A program made the position numbers and the translations under genes. Shown here in pieces: positions 63,304 through 64,000 of a stretch of 64,000 bases of DNA. The stretch spans positions 186,134-250,133 of the forward strand of contig NZ_JABJWY010000016.1 in the NCBI RefSeq assembly GCF_013167215.1. The letters run 5' to 3'. The notes under the pieces are model-generated. The model ran no database searches. It saw nothing but the letters and a program-made list of their open reading frames with translations, and was not told where the DNA came from. This DNA is from Sphingobacterium prati. Lineage in GTDB: Bacteria > Bacteroidota > Bacteroidia > Sphingobacteriales > Sphingobacteriaceae. How positions within the stretch are numbered: position 1 is the first letter of the stretch; every line of letters begins with the position of its first letter.

Positions 63304-64000
63304 ATGAAAAGAAGAAAATTTTTGGTACAGGCCAGCCTTGCAGGCGCAGGCTTTGCACTGAGTGCAGCTACACCTGATATTTTGCTAACAACATCAAAAG
63401 AAAATAAGATGACAACACCTGAAAATTTAACACAGAAGAAGCGATTTCGTCCTATCGATAAAGCTGGACTTGGCGGGGTAGCATTGGGTAACGGATTTCA
63501 GTACAACTCAGATCTTGAATGTCTACAGACGGTAGAGGCCGCATGGAATGCTGGGATACGTTTATTTGATACCTCCCCTTGGTATGGTCTGGGTATTAGT
63601 GAACGTAGAATGGGCTTATTTCTAAAAGACCAACCCCGTGACAGCTTTACTCTTTCCACCAAGGTGGGACGAATTTTAGTGCCAGAAGAGAATTTTAAAA
63701 AGGAACAATTACTTTGGAAAGGGAAGCTAAATTTTGGTTATCAGTACGATTATAGTGCGGCAGGCGTGAGGCGAAGTGTAGAGGATAGCTTACAGCGTTT
63801 GGGCTTGTCGTCAATAGACATCGTATTTATTCATGATCTTTCACCAGATAATGGCGATATGAAAGACACCTATGCGCAGTATTTCGAACAAGCGGTTAAA
63901 GGAGCAATGCCCGAACTAACTAAAATGAGAGAGGAGGGGCTAATCAAAGGCTGGGGTCTCGGGGTCAATACCGTAGAGCCTATATTGCAAACATTGGAGG
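63304..64000 (+). CDS. Secreted aldo/keto reductase, 3' end outside window
   Basis: The frame from the ATG at 63304 is open to the end of the window (232 codons). It has a twin-arginine leader (MKRRKFLVQASLAGAGFALS), then the AKR barrel: GLGGVALGNGFQYN, AGIRLFDTSPWYGLGISERR, the catalytic-type Lys in FTLSTKVGRIL, and IDIVFIHDLSPD. It resembles D-threo-aldose 1-dehydrogenase or pyridoxal 4-dehydrogenase members. It starts 17 bp after surE and is likely co-transcribed. Substrate unknown. Confidence 0.9.
   Translation, partial: MKRRKFLVQASLAGAGFALSAATPDILLTTSKENKMTTPENLTQKKRFRPIDKAGLGGVALGNGFQYNSDLECLQTVEAAWNAGIRLFDTSPWYGLGISERRMGLFLKDQPRDSFTLSTKVGRILVPEENFKKEQLLWKGKLNFGYQYDYSAAGVRRSVEDSLQRLGLSSIDIVFIHDLSPDNGDMKDTYAQYFEQAVKGAMPELTKMREEGLIKGWGLGVNTVEPILQTLE

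Overview
The window reads as chromosomal DNA of a Bacteroidota bacterium, most likely a Sphingobacteriaceae member close to Sphingobacterium (an inference from gene families, not a database match). The supporting signs are a SusC/SusD pair with its own ECF sigma/anti-sigma pair, LytTR two-component genes, FtsX-type permeases, lipoproteins with acidic residues after the lipobox cysteine, few Shine-Dalgarno sites, promoters of the TTTG / TAnnTTTG type, and AT-rich spacers. I see no prophage, plasmid backbone, insertion sequence or CRISPR array.

Layout. 1-2.4 kb: a secreted glutaminase-family protein, cut at its 5' end. 2.8-8.2 kb, minus strand: an FtsX/MacB-type permease under a probable sigma-54 promoter with two upstream dyads, then a LytTR regulator and a TPR histidine kinase. 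8.3-17.3 kb: small genes (VOC, HPP, TPR regulator, YceI facing HxlR, a lone receiver) mixed with decayed genes, including a frameshifted NIPSNAP gene and a frameshifted small membrane protein. 17.5-23.3 kb, minus strand: a GH20 hexosaminidase, a glycolipid-binding protein, an ArnT-like glycosyltransferase, a small protein and a DinB protein. 23.5-26.5 kb: three copies of a small RNA-like element around a DsbD-N domain protein and a secreted Gfo/Idh/MocA oxidoreductase. 27-29.7 kb: an SDR enzyme, a ferritin-like remnant and an ROK sugar kinase. 30-31 kb: a probable surface lipoprotein toxin with an overlapping immunity-like gene. 31.4-36.5 kb: a secreted protein, tRNA-Leu, a DUF1080 lipoprotein, an enolase-superfamily enzyme and truncated genes.

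36.5-41.3 kb is a TolC / HlyD / two ABC-2 permease export operon. 41.6-47.4 kb holds a tandem universal stress protein, a CNNM/CorC-type protein, a receiver protein, a PAS-PAS-GAF histidine kinase and a convergent MEDS-domain protein. 47.8-48.8 kb holds a DUF4382 lipoprotein and a small conserved protein. 49.2-61.3 kb is the largest coherent locus: ECF sigma factor, FecR anti-sigma, SusC, SusD, two paralogous exported FAD oxidoreductases and a CstA-type transporter, closed by a terminator. This looks like an uptake and periplasmic processing locus that has no glycoside hydrolase or peptidase. The window ends with a lipid kinase, SurE and a secreted aldo/keto reductase that runs off the edge.

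The most unusual items are the three-copy hairpin RNA family, the lipoprotein toxin-immunity pair, the sigma-54 control region, and the SusCD / FAD oxidoreductase / CstA locus. Domain calls come from reading motifs by eye; no search was run.
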